64,000 bases of DNA from an uncultured Prevotella sp. (GTDB taxonomy: Bacteria > Bacteroidota > Bacteroidia > Bacteroidales > Bacteroidaceae): NCBI GenBank assembly GCA_900554695.1, contig USHV01000006.1, positions 36,698 through 100,697 on the forward strand, written 5' to 3'. Every line of letters starts with the position of its first letter. Positions within the stretch are counted from its first letter, which is position 1. The translations under genes were made by a program, and so were the position numbers. Under the pieces are notes generated by a model. The model worked only from the letters and a program-made list of their open reading frames with translations. It was not told the DNA's origin and ran no database searches. Shown here piece after piece: positions 43,209 through 52,414 of this stretch.

Positions 43209-45683
43209 ATGACTTACAGTATCGAAAGAGTTACCACGCTTATCGGTGCTCACCGTTTTGGCAACACCGATTCAGACATAGCGTTCCTGCTTACAGACAG
43301 CCGTTCGCTGTGCTTTCCTGAAGAAACTTTGTTTTTCGCATTGAAAACGGAACGCAATGACGGTTCGCATTACATACCCGATCTGTATCGCCGCGGAGTG
43401 CGCAACTTCGTGGTGTCGGTGGTTCCCGACGATTATGCTTCGGCCTATCCGGACGCCAATTTCCTGAAGGTGGAGAGTCCGCTCATAGCGTTGCAACGCC
43501 TTGCCGAGCGCCATCGTGAGGAGTTCGACATTCCCGTTATAGGAATAACCGGCAGCAACGGTAAGACAATGGTGAAGGAATGGCTATACCAGCTTCTGTC
43601 TCCGGACATGATGGTTGTGCGCTCTCCACGCAGTTATAATTCGCAGATTGGTGTGCCTCTTTCGGTATGGTTGTTGACCGAGCAGACGCAGGTCGGACTG
43701 TTTGAGGCCGGAATAAGCAAGCCGGGTGAGATGCTTGCGCTGCGCAATATCATACAGCCTACGATAAGCATTATCACTAATCTGGGAGCTGCTCATCAGG
43801 AAAATTTCGAGTCGCCGGAGGCAAAATGCCGTGAGAAGATGATGCTCTTCCACGATGCCGACACTGCTGTTTATTGTCAGGATGAGAAGGTTGTGAACGA
43901 CACAATGGCTGAGTCGGATTATCACGGTGAGCGGTTGGCATGGTCGGAGAAGGACCCGAAGGCACCGTTCTTCATCAAGTCGGTAGAGAAAAAAGACACA
44001 TTCACAACAGTACATTATATATATAAGGATACAGAGTCGGCATATACGTTGCCTTTCATAGACGAGGCTTCGGTGCGCAATTCTGTTTCGTGTGCCGTAG
44101 TTGCGCTTCATCTGGGATTGAAACCTGAGGTGCTCGACGAGCGTATGAGACGTCTTGAGCCTGTGGCAATGCGTCTTGAGGTTAAGGAAGGACAGCATGG
44201 CTGTACGTTGATAAACGATTCTTACAACTCGGATGTCAACTCGCTGGACATCGCTCTCGACTTTATGAACCGCCGTCCTGACCATAAGGGACGCAAGCGT
44301 ACGCTTATTCTGAGTGATATATATCAGAGCGGTGAACCGCTCGACAAATTATATTCAGAGGTGTCGGTAATGGCACGCAAACGTGGTGTCGAGAAGTTCA
44401 TCGGCATAGGTCCGCAGATTACATCGCAGGCAGACGTGATAGATCTGCCTGAAAAGCACTTCTTCCCCGACTGTGCGTCATTCATACGCAGCTCGGCTTT
44501 CGACGGCCTGCACGACGAGGTTATCCTTATCAAGGGCGCGCGACGCTTCGGTTTCGATAATCTTACGGAACTGTTGGTGAACAAAGTGCACGAAACAATA
44601 CTCGAGGTGAACCTCAACGCCGTCGTGAAAAACCTGAACTACTATCGCTCTTTCATGCGTCCGGAGACAAAGATTGTGTGTATGATCAAGGCAGATGCCT
44701 ACGGAGCAGGTTCGGTGGAGATAGCAAAGACGTTGCAGGACCATCGTGTTGACTATCTTGCCGTGGCAGTTGCCGACGAGGGTGTTACGCTTCGTAAGAA
44801 CGGAATCACTCAGAACATAATGATAATGAATCCTGAGATGACGGCGTTCAAGACAATGTTCGACTATGATCTCGAACCCGAGGTTTACAGTTTCAGACTT
44901 CTCGACGCGCTTGTTGCGGCTGCCAGAAAAGAAGGTATTACCAATTTCCCTGTCCATATAAAGCTCGACACCGGTATGCACCGTCTCGGATTTGATCCGG
45001 AGAAGGATATGGAGGAACTGATAGACAGGCTGCATCATCAGAACGCAATAATCCCGCGCTCGGTCTTCTCGCACTTTGTTGGAAGCGATTCAGAGCAGTT
45101 CGACGATTTCTCGAAGCATCAGTTTGAACTCTTCGACAAGGGAAGCCGCAAGCTGCAGGCAGCGTTCCCGCACAAGATACTGCGCCACATAGACAACTCG
45201 GCAGGCATAGAGCATTTCCCGGAACGCCAGCTTGACATGTGTCGTCTGGGATTGGGACTTTATGGTATTAATCCGATTGACAATTCGGTTATAAACAATG
45301 TGAGCACGCTTCGCACCACAATATTGCAGATGCGCAATGTCCCTGCGGGCGATACCGTGGGATACAGCCGCAAGGGAAAGATAGATCACGACAGCGTAAT
45401 AGCCGCCATACCTATAGGATATGCCGATGGTCTGAACCGTCATTTGGGCAACCGCCATTGCTATTGTCTCGTGAACGGTAAGAAGGCGGAGTATGTCGGC
45501 AACATATGTATGGATGTTGCGATGATAGATGTGACGGGAATCGACTGCAAGGAAGGCGACAGAGTGGAGATATTCGGCGACGATCTGCCTGTAACAGTGC
45601 TGTCAGACGCTCTCGACACGATACCTTATGAGGTGCTCACCGGAATAAGTAACCGTGTGAAGAGAGTATATTTCCAGGATTAA
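43209..45683 (+). CDS. Bifunctional MurF / alanine racemase
   Basis: The 824-residue protein fuses two cell-wall enzymes. The MurF half (1-~455) has GITGSNGKTMVKEWL (P-loop, about 111-125), NLGAAHQENF and NDSYNSDVNSL. The alanine racemase half (from ~460) has VCMIKADAYGAG with the PLP lysine (near 493), KLDTGMHRLGF, FSHFVGSDSEQF, GLGLYGIN and GDTVGYSRKG with the second catalytic Tyr. Alr makes D-Ala and MurF adds D-Ala-D-Ala to the UDP-muramyl peptide. The fusion is characteristic of Bacteroidetes. Confidence 0.95.
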   Translation: MTYSIERVTTLIGAHRFGNTDSDIAFLLTDSRSLCFPEETLFFALKTERNDGSHYIPDLYRRGVRNFVVSVVPDDYASAYPDANFLKVESPLIALQRLAERHREEFDIPVIGITGSNGKTMVKEWLYQLLSPDMMVVRSPRSYNSQIGVPLSVWLLTEQTQVGLFEAGISKPGEMLALRNIIQPTISIITNLGAAHQENFESPEAKCREKMMLFHDADTAVYCQDEKVVNDTMAESDYHGERLAWSEKDPKAPFFIKSVEKKDTFTTVHYIYKDTESAYTLPFIDEASVRNSVSCAVVALHLGLKPEVLDERMRRLEPVAMRLEVKEGQHGCTLINDSYNSDVNSLDIALDFMNRRPDHKGRKRTLILSDIYQSGEPLDKLYSEVSVMARKRGVEKFIGIGPQITSQADVIDLPEKHFFPDCASFIRSSAFDGLHDEVILIKGARRFGFDNLTELLVNKVHETILEVNLNAVVKNLNYYRSFMRPETKIVCMIKADAYGAGSVEIAKTLQDHRVDYLAVAVADEGVTLRKNGITQNIMIMNPEMTAFKTMFDYDLEPEVYSFRLLDALVAAARKEGITNFPVHIKLDTGMHRLGFDPEKDMEELIDRLHHQNAIIPRSVFSHFVGSDSEQFDDFSKHQFELFDKGSRKLQAAFPHKILRHIDNSAGIEHFPERQLDMCRLGLGLYGINPIDNSVINNVSTLRTTILQMRNVPAGDTVGYSRKGKIDHDSVIAAIPIGYADGLNRHLGNRHCYCLVNGKKAEYVGNICMDVAMIDVTGIDCKEGDRVEIFGDDLPVTVLSDALDTIPYEVLTGISNRVKRVYFQD

Positions 45684-45840
45684 TATGTTTTCCGGAGCGG
45701 TGTGAAATATCAGTCACCGGTAATGTGAAAGATATTCGGTGCGGTGGAATATGGGAAATGTTGTTTTATCGCGACTGCGTTGTTCTATTGTGTAACACAC
45801 ATAAACGTCACATTGCGTATTCGGAATCAGAATATAATAA

Positions 45841-45890
45841 AAAGAGACACACCGTGCAGTCTTGCCGGTGTGTCTCTTTTGTTTTTGTAA
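45841..45890. terminator. Bidirectional terminator between murF-alr and the nitroreductase gene
   Basis: A perfect 13-bp stem (AAAGAGACACACC, 45841-45853; GGTGTGTCTCTTT, 45867-45879) with TTTGTTTTTG on the right and an A-rich left flank, between convergent genes. Confidence 0.9.
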
Positions 45891-45974
45891 TGTTTGTAAA
45901 CAGTTGGATGCGCATTGTTGAACGAAAAAGACATTTTCGTGCGCCGCACATTCATGTCCTGTTTATAAAAAAGT

Positions 45975-46715
45975 TCATTTTAAAAATCCCTGACGCTTGA
46001 GAACTTCTATCATTCCGGCCGACATCGCCTCGTTGTCGCGTTTTGTATAACGGCAGTCGGTGAACACCTGTGCAAGCGTTTCCTTGTTGTTTATCTCGAC
46101 AAAATGGCGGTTTTCCGGCAGTGCTTCCTTTTCCTTGTAGTATTCGTCGATGTCTTCGGGAGTATAGTCGTGGAATGTCTCTTTGTGGAGTATGGCTTTC
46201 AGAGGCAGTCTGTCTGATACGGCCGGGTCCTCGTCGGGCCAGCCCAGCGTTATTGTAGCCACCGGCATGACAAGCTTCGGCAGCTTCAGCACGTCGATTA
46301 TTGTCTGTGGATCGTATATGGTTGTGCCCAGGAAACAATAGCCAAGTCCCTGTTCATCAGCGATATTGCAGAATGTTTGGCAGAAAAGCAGGGCATCTGT
46401 GGCTGCGTTGATGAACGAGAGAAAGTTGTCATATCCCGGAGTCGCCTTACGGTTCTCGGCCCATACAGTGGTTCGTCTGAAGTCCGCGCAGAAGGTAAGA
46501 ACCACCGGTGCCTCTGTCACCATCGGTTGGTTGAAGTGAGCCGGAGCCAGACGCTTCTTCAGTTCTGCGTCTCTTGTGGCTACTACACTGTACAGTTGCA
46601 GATTTCCCATTGTCTGAGTGTGCTCGGCGTGTGCAAGCATGCTCTGCAGCAATTCGTCGGAAACATCGCGGTGAGCGTATTTCCTTATGCTTCGTCTTGT
46701 ATCTATAGAATTCAT
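45975..46715 (-). CDS. Nitroreductase family flavoprotein
   Basis: The 246-residue protein has the nitroreductase start STRRSIRKY-like DTRRSIRKYAHRDVSDELL, QTMGNLQLYSVV (FMN-binding region), ATDALLFCQTFCNIADEQGLGYCFLGTTIYD and PVATITLGWPDEDP. This fits the NfsA/FRP-like subgroup, which reduces quinones or nitro compounds with NAD(P)H. The physiological substrate is unknown. A -7 box TATCTTTG (minus strand, 46747-46740) lies 25 bp upstream. Confidence 0.9.
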   Translation of the reverse strand: MNSIDTRRSIRKYAHRDVSDELLQSMLAHAEHTQTMGNLQLYSVVATRDAELKKRLAPAHFNQPMVTEAPVVLTFCADFRRTTVWAENRKATPGYDNFLSFINAATDALLFCQTFCNIADEQGLGYCFLGTTIYDPQTIIDVLKLPKLVMPVATITLGWPDEDPAVSDRLPLKAILHKETFHDYTPEDIDEYYKEKEALPENRHFVEINNKETLAQVFTDCRYTKRDNEAMSAGMIEVLKRQGFLK

Positions 46716-46808
46716 TTTTTTGTAAATTTTATTTCATTACAAAGATACAGAAATTTTCTTTTTTGGAAAACTCCGGCAATGTTAATTGACTAAATATATC
46801 ATAAATGA

Positions 46809-46840
46809 TTTCATAATATGAAAATAATATTGTAGTTTTG
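46809..46840 (+). promoter_or_regulatory. Promoter of nrdJ
   Basis: TTTC at 46809-46812, a 20-bp spacer and TAGTTTTG at 46833-46840. The leader of about 100 nt is too short for a cobalamin riboswitch and shows no B12-box sequence. Confidence 0.7.
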
Positions 46841-46946
46841 CAGCGTCAAAATGCCAACGGCCGGCGTTTTTATTTTGCTAAAATGTATAACCGGCTGATT
46901 GACATAGCGTTCACGATTTTTATTGAATAATCTATATATTTTACTG

Positions 46947-49496
46947 ATGGAAGATATGAAAACATTCTCATACGACGAGGCTTATGGCGAGTCTCTGAAA
47001 TATTTTGATGGAGATGAGCTTGCCGCAAGAGTATGGGTTAATAAGTATGCGATGAAAGATAGTTTCGGACGGATATATGAAAAGTCGCCCGAAGACATGC
47101 ATTGGCGTATCGCAAAGGAAATCGCAAGAATAGAAAAGAAGTATAAGAATCCGATGACGGAGCAGGAAGTGTTCGATCTTCTCGACCACTTCAGATACAT
47201 TGTTCCGGCAGGAAGTCCTATGACCGGAATAGGAAACGACCATCAGGTGGCTTCGTTGAGCAACTGCTTTGTCATAGGTCTCGACGGCGATGCCGACTCC
47301 TACGGTGCGATAATGCGTATAGACGAGGAGCAGGTTCAGCTGATGAAGCGTCGCGGTGGAGTGGGACACGACCTCTCACACATACGTCCTAAAGGCTCAC
47401 CTGTGAACAACTCGGCACTCACTTCCACCGGACTTGTTCCGTTCATGGAACGATACAGCAACTCAACACGTGAGGTTGCGCAGGACGGCCGACGCGGTGC
47501 GCTCATGCTGTCTGTAAGCATAAAGCACCCTGACAGCGAGGCTTTCATCGATGCAAAGATGACCGAAGGCAAGGTGACCGGCGCCAACGTGTCTGTAAAG
47601 ATAGACGACGAATTCATGGAGGCTGCCATAAACGACAAACCATATACACAGCAGTTCCCTATCGATTCGGACAATCCGAAGGTGAAGAAAGAGATTTCTG
47701 CCAGAAAACTTTGGGAGAAAATCGTGCACAACGCATGGAAGAGCGCTGAGCCGGGAGTATTGTTCTGGGACACCATCCTGCGTGAGAGCATTCCTGACTG
47801 CTATGCAGATCTGGGCTTCCGTACGGTTTCCACTAATCCGTGTGGTGAGATTCCGTTGTGTCCTTACGACTCATGCCGTCTGCTTTCAATCAATCTTTAC
47901 TCATACGTCGTAAATCCGTTCACTCCTAATGCACGCTTCGATTTCGACAAGTTCAAGGCTCACGTGCGTCTGGCACAGCGCATAATGGACGACATTGTGG
48001 ATCTTGAGCTCGAGAAGATCGACAAGATAATGGAGAAGATAAACAATGATCCGCAGACCATGGAGGTGAAGGGCGCCGAATATCATCTGTGGGAGAAGAT
48101 AAAGGACAAGAGCGGTAAGGGACGCCGTACGGGCGTAGGCATCACGGCAGAAGGCGACATGCTTGCTGCGATGGGACTGCGCTACGGCACTCAGGAAGCC
48201 ACCGACTTCAGCGTGGAAGTACATAAGACTCTTGCCCTCAGCGCATACCGCAGCTCTGTCGAGATGGCCCGTGAGCGTGGAGCATTCTCAGTATTCGACG
48301 CATCACGCGAGAAAAACAACCCGTTCCTCCTCCGTATAAAGGAAGCAGATCCGCAGTTGTATGACGACATCATGACATACGGACGCCGCAATATCGCGTG
48401 TCTCACCATCGCTCCGACAGGTACAACCAGTCTGATGACACAGACAACAAGTGGTATAGAACCGGTGTTCATGCCTGTTTACAAGCGTCGCCGCAAGGTG
48501 AACCCCAACGACACGGAAGTGCATGTCGACTTTGTTGACGAGGTGGGAGATTCTTTCGAGGAATACATTGTATATCACAGAAAGTTCCTCGAGTGGATGA
48601 AGGTGAACGGATATGACACAGAGAAGCGCTACACCCAGGAAGAAATAGACGAGCTTGTGGTCAAGTCGCCGTATTATAAGGCTACAGCCAACGACGTTGA
48701 CTGGCTGATGAAGGTCAAGATGCAGGGCGCGATCCAGAAGTGGGTTGACCACAGCATCAGCGTGACCGTGAACCTGCCGAACGATGTCGATGAAGAACTT
48801 GTCAACCGTCTGTATGTAGAGGCATGGCGTTCGGGCTGCAAAGGATGCACCATCTATCGCGACGGCAGCCGTGCAGGTGTCATGATTTCGGTATCGGGCA
48901 AGGACAAGAAGAACGACAAACACGACAACTGCCCGTGCGCTAATCCTGAAGTAGTTGAGATTAGACCGAAGGAACTGGAGTGCGACGTTGTGCGTTTCCA
49001 GAACAACAAAGAGAAATGGGTGGCATTCGTAGGATTGCTCAACGGATATCCTTACGAGATATTCACCGGTCTGCAGGACGATGAGGAAGGCATCGTACTG
49101 CCGAAGACAGTCACCAAAGGTAAGATAATCAAGCAGAAGAACGAGGACGGACACAGCCGTTACGACTTCCAGTTTGAGAACAAGCGCGGCTATAAGACGA
49201 CTGTTGAAGGACTGAGCGAGAAGTTCAATCCGGAATACTGGAACTACGCAAAACTTATTTCCGGTGTGCTGCGCTACCGCATGCCTATCGGCAACGTAAT
49301 CAAGCTGGTCGGTTCGCTGCAGCTCAAGAGCGAAAGCATCAACACCTGGAAGAACGGTGTTGAGCGTGCTTTGAAGAAATATATTGTGGATGGCACCGAG
49401 GCAAAGGGACAGTCCTGTCCTGTATGCGGTGGAACTCTTGTCTATCAGGAAGGCTGCCTCATTTGCAAAAACTGCGGTGCATCGCGTTGCGGATAG
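46947..49496 (+). CDS. nrdJ: Adenosylcobalamin-dependent ribonucleoside-diphosphate reductase (class II)
   Basis: The protein is about 849 residues from the ATG at 46947; ATGs at 46956 and 46923 are alternatives. It has the ribonucleotide reductase barrel: SLSNCFVIGL (cysteine of the redox pair), STNPCGEIPLCPYDSC (active-site Cys), APTGTTSLMTQTTSGIEPVF and VNLPNDVD. A C-terminal zinc-ribbon (CPVCGG...CLICKNCG) is typical of NrdJ. It makes deoxyribonucleotides with or without oxygen but needs B12. A BtuB-like TonB receptor is encoded 5 kb away. Confidence 0.94.
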   Translation: MEDMKTFSYDEAYGESLKYFDGDELAARVWVNKYAMKDSFGRIYEKSPEDMHWRIAKEIARIEKKYKNPMTEQEVFDLLDHFRYIVPAGSPMTGIGNDHQVASLSNCFVIGLDGDADSYGAIMRIDEEQVQLMKRRGGVGHDLSHIRPKGSPVNNSALTSTGLVPFMERYSNSTREVAQDGRRGALMLSVSIKHPDSEAFIDAKMTEGKVTGANVSVKIDDEFMEAAINDKPYTQQFPIDSDNPKVKKEISARKLWEKIVHNAWKSAEPGVLFWDTILRESIPDCYADLGFRTVSTNPCGEIPLCPYDSCRLLSINLYSYVVNPFTPNARFDFDKFKAHVRLAQRIMDDIVDLELEKIDKIMEKINNDPQTMEVKGAEYHLWEKIKDKSGKGRRTGVGITAEGDMLAAMGLRYGTQEATDFSVEVHKTLALSAYRSSVEMARERGAFSVFDASREKNNPFLLRIKEADPQLYDDIMTYGRRNIACLTIAPTGTTSLMTQTTSGIEPVFMPVYKRRRKVNPNDTEVHVDFVDEVGDSFEEYIVYHRKFLEWMKVNGYDTEKRYTQEEIDELVVKSPYYKATANDVDWLMKVKMQGAIQKWVDHSISVTVNLPNDVDEELVNRLYVEAWRSGCKGCTIYRDGSRAGVMISVSGKDKKNDKHDNCPCANPEVVEIRPKELECDVVRFQNNKEKWVAFVGLLNGYPYEIFTGLQDDEEGIVLPKTVTKGKIIKQKNEDGHSRYDFQFENKRGYKTTVEGLSEKFNPEYWNYAKLISGVLRYRMPIGNVIKLVGSLQLKSESINTWKNGVERALKKYIVDGTEAKGQSCPVCGGTLVYQEGCLICKNCGASRCG

Positions 49497-49613
49497 TATT
49501 CTTCTGAAGATCTAATCTTTATATACGGGTGTGCCGGAGGCTGTTCACGATGAGTGACAAGGTTTCTGGCGCACCCTTTCGTTTTTCTTTTTCAACACCG
49601 ATTTTCTTTTTTT

Positions 49614-49997
49614 ATGTACGAATACAAGTGTGGATACGTCTTCATCGACGCCATGAAGTTTCATTCTTTCCACGGAGTGATAGACCAGGAACGGCTTACC
49701 GGCAACGACTATACGGTGTCTGTGCGTGCCGGATATGATATTACCCGGGCCATGCAGACCGACGATGTGAACCATACACTCAACTATGCGGCCGTGTACG
49801 AAGTTGTAAGAAGTGAGATGGACCGGCCGTCGAAACTCATCGAACATGTGGCGGGCCGCATAGCAGAAAGCCTTTTCGAGAGTTTTCCGCTTATATTGTC
49901 GCTCGATGTCAAGATAGTGAAGCACAACCCGCCTATGGGTGCCGACTGCTCGGGTGCGGGCGTTGAAATTCATTTAACAAATTATAAAACTAAATGA
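49614..49997 (+). CDS. folB: Dihydroneopterin aldolase
   Basis: From the ATG at 49614 the protein is 127 residues. The frame open from 49554 adds an unrelated Phe-rich stretch. Motifs include FIDAMKFHSFHGVIDQER (active-site region), YAAVYEVVRSEMDRPSKLIEHVAGRIAESL and VKIVKHNPPMGADCSGAGVEI. It converts dihydroneopterin to hydroxymethyldihydropterin, the FolK substrate. The promoter of the next gene begins 4 bp after its stop. Confidence 0.91.
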   Translation: MYEYKCGYVFIDAMKFHSFHGVIDQERLTGNDYTVSVRAGYDITRAMQTDDVNHTLNYAAVYEVVRSEMDRPSKLIEHVAGRIAESLFESFPLILSLDVKIVKHNPPMGADCSGAGVEIHLTNYKTK

Positions 49998-50000
49998 TTA

Positions 50001-50032
50001 CTTGGAGTTTTTCGTATTATTGCTTACCTTTG
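50001..50032 (+). promoter_or_regulatory. Promoter of the amidase gene
   Basis: CTTG at 50001-50004, a 20-bp spacer and TACCTTTG at 50025-50032. Transcription from here starts after the in-frame ATG at 49994, so the amidase must start at 50051. Confidence 0.82.
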
Positions 50033-50050
50033 TCGCATCATACAAGACTG

Positions 50051-51301
50051 ATGATTAACAGAATATTTGTATTATTGGTATTATTTGCCGCGTGTACCAT
50101 ATCGGTCAGTGGTGCTGACCGCAAGTTTGTTCTTGTCATAGATGCCGGTCATGGCGGTCGTGACGCGGGTGCATTGGGCAAATATTCGAAGGAAAAGAAC
50201 ATCAATCTGAATGTGGCCCTTGCGTTCGGCAGATATGTGGAGAAGAACAATCCGGACGTGAAGGTGGTATATACACGCAAGACAGATGTTTTCGTACCGT
50301 TGTACGAACGCGCCGAAATAGCCAACCGCAACAAGGCCGACCTGTTCATATCAGTGCACACCAACGCACTGGAACAAGGACGCGTAGCCCGTGGCTTCGA
50401 GTCTTACACACTCGGCGACGGCCGCTCGCAGGCCACAAAAACAAACCTTGAGGTGGCGAAACGCGAGAACTCCGTCATACTGCTTGAGGAAAACTACGAG
50501 CAGCATTATGTGGGATACGACCCCAACTCGCCTGAGAGCAACATCATGTTCGAGTTTGTGCAGGACCGCAATTTGTCTAAAAGCATCGACTTCGCCAAGA
50601 TGTTGCAGAAGAACGTATGTCGTGCGGCAAGCCGTCCGGACAAGGGAGTGCACCAGAGCAACCTCGCAGTGCTGAGGCTCACATCGATGCCGGCGTGCCT
50701 CATAGAGCTCGGTTTTATAACCACCGCCGACGAGGAAGCGCTCCTCAACGACAAGGCACGACTCGACCAGATGGCCGTAGGCATATACAACGCGTTTGTG
50801 GAATACAAGAACAAACACTATAACGGCATACTCGTGCCTTACCGTACGGACAGCCCCATGCTACCCGAGACACCCGTGACTGAGGCTCCCAAGAACAACC
50901 CGGAGCCCGAAACGCCTGCCACGACTGAGCCTGTCAAGGAACAGACCGTTACAACCAATGTCGAGGCCAAGGCTGTGCAGCCAGCCAGGACAACGCAACC
51001 CGTGCAACAGCCGGCAGCAGCCACAAGCGGACGACCGGTGTTCAAGATACAGATTCTCGTGTCGAGTCTCAATCTGAAAGACGGCGACAGCCATCTGAAA
51101 GGACTCACCGGATGTGAGCGCTATGTGGAAAACGGACTGCAGAAATACACTTACGGAGCATCCGAGGACTACAACGAGATATACCGTCTGCGCAAACAGA
51201 TACTCGACAAATTCCCCGAGGCGTTCATTATTGCCTTCAAGGACGGTGAGAAGATGAACGTGAACCAGGCGATAAAGGAATTCAAGAACAACAGAAAATA
51301 A
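50051..51301 (+). CDS. N-acetylmuramoyl-L-alanine amidase with C-terminal SPOR-like domain
   Basis: The 416-residue protein has a signal peptide (MINRIFVLLVLFAACTISVSG). The amidase_3 domain has FVLVIDAGHGGRDAGALG (zinc His), YTRKTDVFVPLYERAEIAN, FISVHTNAL (second His) and PACLIELGFITTADEEALL (catalytic Glu). A Pro/Thr-rich linker (about 265-330) leads to a SPOR-like end (FKIQILVSSLNLK...FIIAFKDGEKMNV). It cleaves the peptide stem from peptidoglycan in the periplasm during daughter-cell separation. The MlaD gene follows after 12 bp. Confidence 0.93.
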   Translation: MINRIFVLLVLFAACTISVSGADRKFVLVIDAGHGGRDAGALGKYSKEKNINLNVALAFGRYVEKNNPDVKVVYTRKTDVFVPLYERAEIANRNKADLFISVHTNALEQGRVARGFESYTLGDGRSQATKTNLEVAKRENSVILLEENYEQHYVGYDPNSPESNIMFEFVQDRNLSKSIDFAKMLQKNVCRAASRPDKGVHQSNLAVLRLTSMPACLIELGFITTADEEALLNDKARLDQMAVGIYNAFVEYKNKHYNGILVPYRTDSPMLPETPVTEAPKNNPEPETPATTEPVKEQTVTTNVEAKAVQPARTTQPVQQPAAATSGRPVFKIQILVSSLNLKDGDSHLKGLTGCERYVENGLQKYTYGASEDYNEIYRLRKQILDKFPEAFIIAFKDGEKMNVNQAIKEFKNNRK

Positions 51302-51313
51302 ATATCTATAAAT

Positions 51314-52216
51314 ATGAAGTTTTTTACTAAAGAGGTCAAAATCGCACTTGTCGCGATAGTAGGAGTGATATTGCTCTTTTTCGGAATGAACTTTCTGAAA
51401 GGTCTTAACCTGTTCTCCTCGTCGTCAGATTACTATGTAGAGTTTGAGGACATAAGCGGTCTGTCGTCGTCCAGCCCTGTATATGTGGGCGGCTATCAGG
51501 TGGGAACGGTCAAAAGCATCATATATGATTACAGCAACACTACGCCCACCAGAGTGGTGATTGCCGTAGATAAGGCCATGCGCATACCGCAGGGCAGCCA
51601 GGCAAAGATTGTAAGCGACATGCTCGGCAACGTGAAGATAAACCTCGACATCAACGGTAAGTCTTCGCAGATGGTGCCGCCGGGAGGTGTCATAAAGGGA
51701 TATATAGACAACGGAGCGATGGGACAGCTCTCCGCGATGATTCCTACCGTAGAGAAGATGCTGCCAAAGCTCGACAGCATCATGGGCAGTCTGAACGCGC
51801 TGCTTGCCGATCCTGCCATCGCGGCTTCGCTACACAACGTGAAGGACATAACCGCCAACCTCACCACATCGACGCGCGAGCTCAACACGCTCATGCGTAC
51901 GCTCAACCGCAACGTGCCGGGCATGATGGCGAAGGCTGACGGAATACTCGACAACGCGGACACTCTCACGGCCAAACTTGCAGCCATCGACATAGACCGC
52001 ACTGTGAACGAAGTGAACAACACTCTTGCCAGTGTGCGCTCGTTCACCGACAAGCTCAACAGCAACGAGGGTACGCTCGGTCTGCTCATGAACGATCCGT
52101 CGCTTTATCACAACCTCAATTCTACTATGATGCACGCCGATTCTCTCGTTGTGAATCTGCGCGAGCATCCGAAGCGTTATGTCCACTTCTCCATTTTCGG
52201 AAGAAAGGACAACTGA
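51314..52216 (+). CDS. MlaD/MCE domain protein
   Basis: The 300-residue protein has one N-terminal membrane anchor (VKIALVAIVGVILLFFGMNFL) and an MCE domain (YYVEFEDISGLSSSSPVYVGGYQVGTVKSI). A long helical tail follows with repeated ANLTTSTRELNTL-type segments, ending in SLVVNLREHPKRYVHFSIFG. MCE proteins carry phospholipids between membranes. The partner ATPase and permease (MlaF/MlaE) are not in this window. It is co-transcribed with the amidase gene. Confidence 0.91.
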   Translation: MKFFTKEVKIALVAIVGVILLFFGMNFLKGLNLFSSSSDYYVEFEDISGLSSSSPVYVGGYQVGTVKSIIYDYSNTTPTRVVIAVDKAMRIPQGSQAKIVSDMLGNVKINLDINGKSSQMVPPGGVIKGYIDNGAMGQLSAMIPTVEKMLPKLDSIMGSLNALLADPAIAASLHNVKDITANLTTSTRELNTLMRTLNRNVPGMMAKADGILDNADTLTAKLAAIDIDRTVNEVNNTLASVRSFTDKLNSNEGTLGLLMNDPSLYHNLNSTMMHADSLVVNLREHPKRYVHFSIFGRKDN

Positions 52217-52414
52217 TGAAACCGTAACATACTCCTGTCGCACAACGTGATGACGGGATACATATATGCATGCAGCGACACACATACGGGTGTCGCTGCA
52301 TGCTTTTTTATTGTCCGTATTTATGTCTCGCCGGCTTCGGAATGCGTCACGCCTTGCGATGGTTTTTATGTTATCATTATATTTTCTTCTGCCGAAAGGA
52401 ACGTAATATGTGCG

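Noticed and set aside
46841..46946. Cobalamin riboswitch upstream of nrdJ
   Set aside because: The leader is about 100 nt, lacks the conserved B12-box core and is too short for the aptamer.
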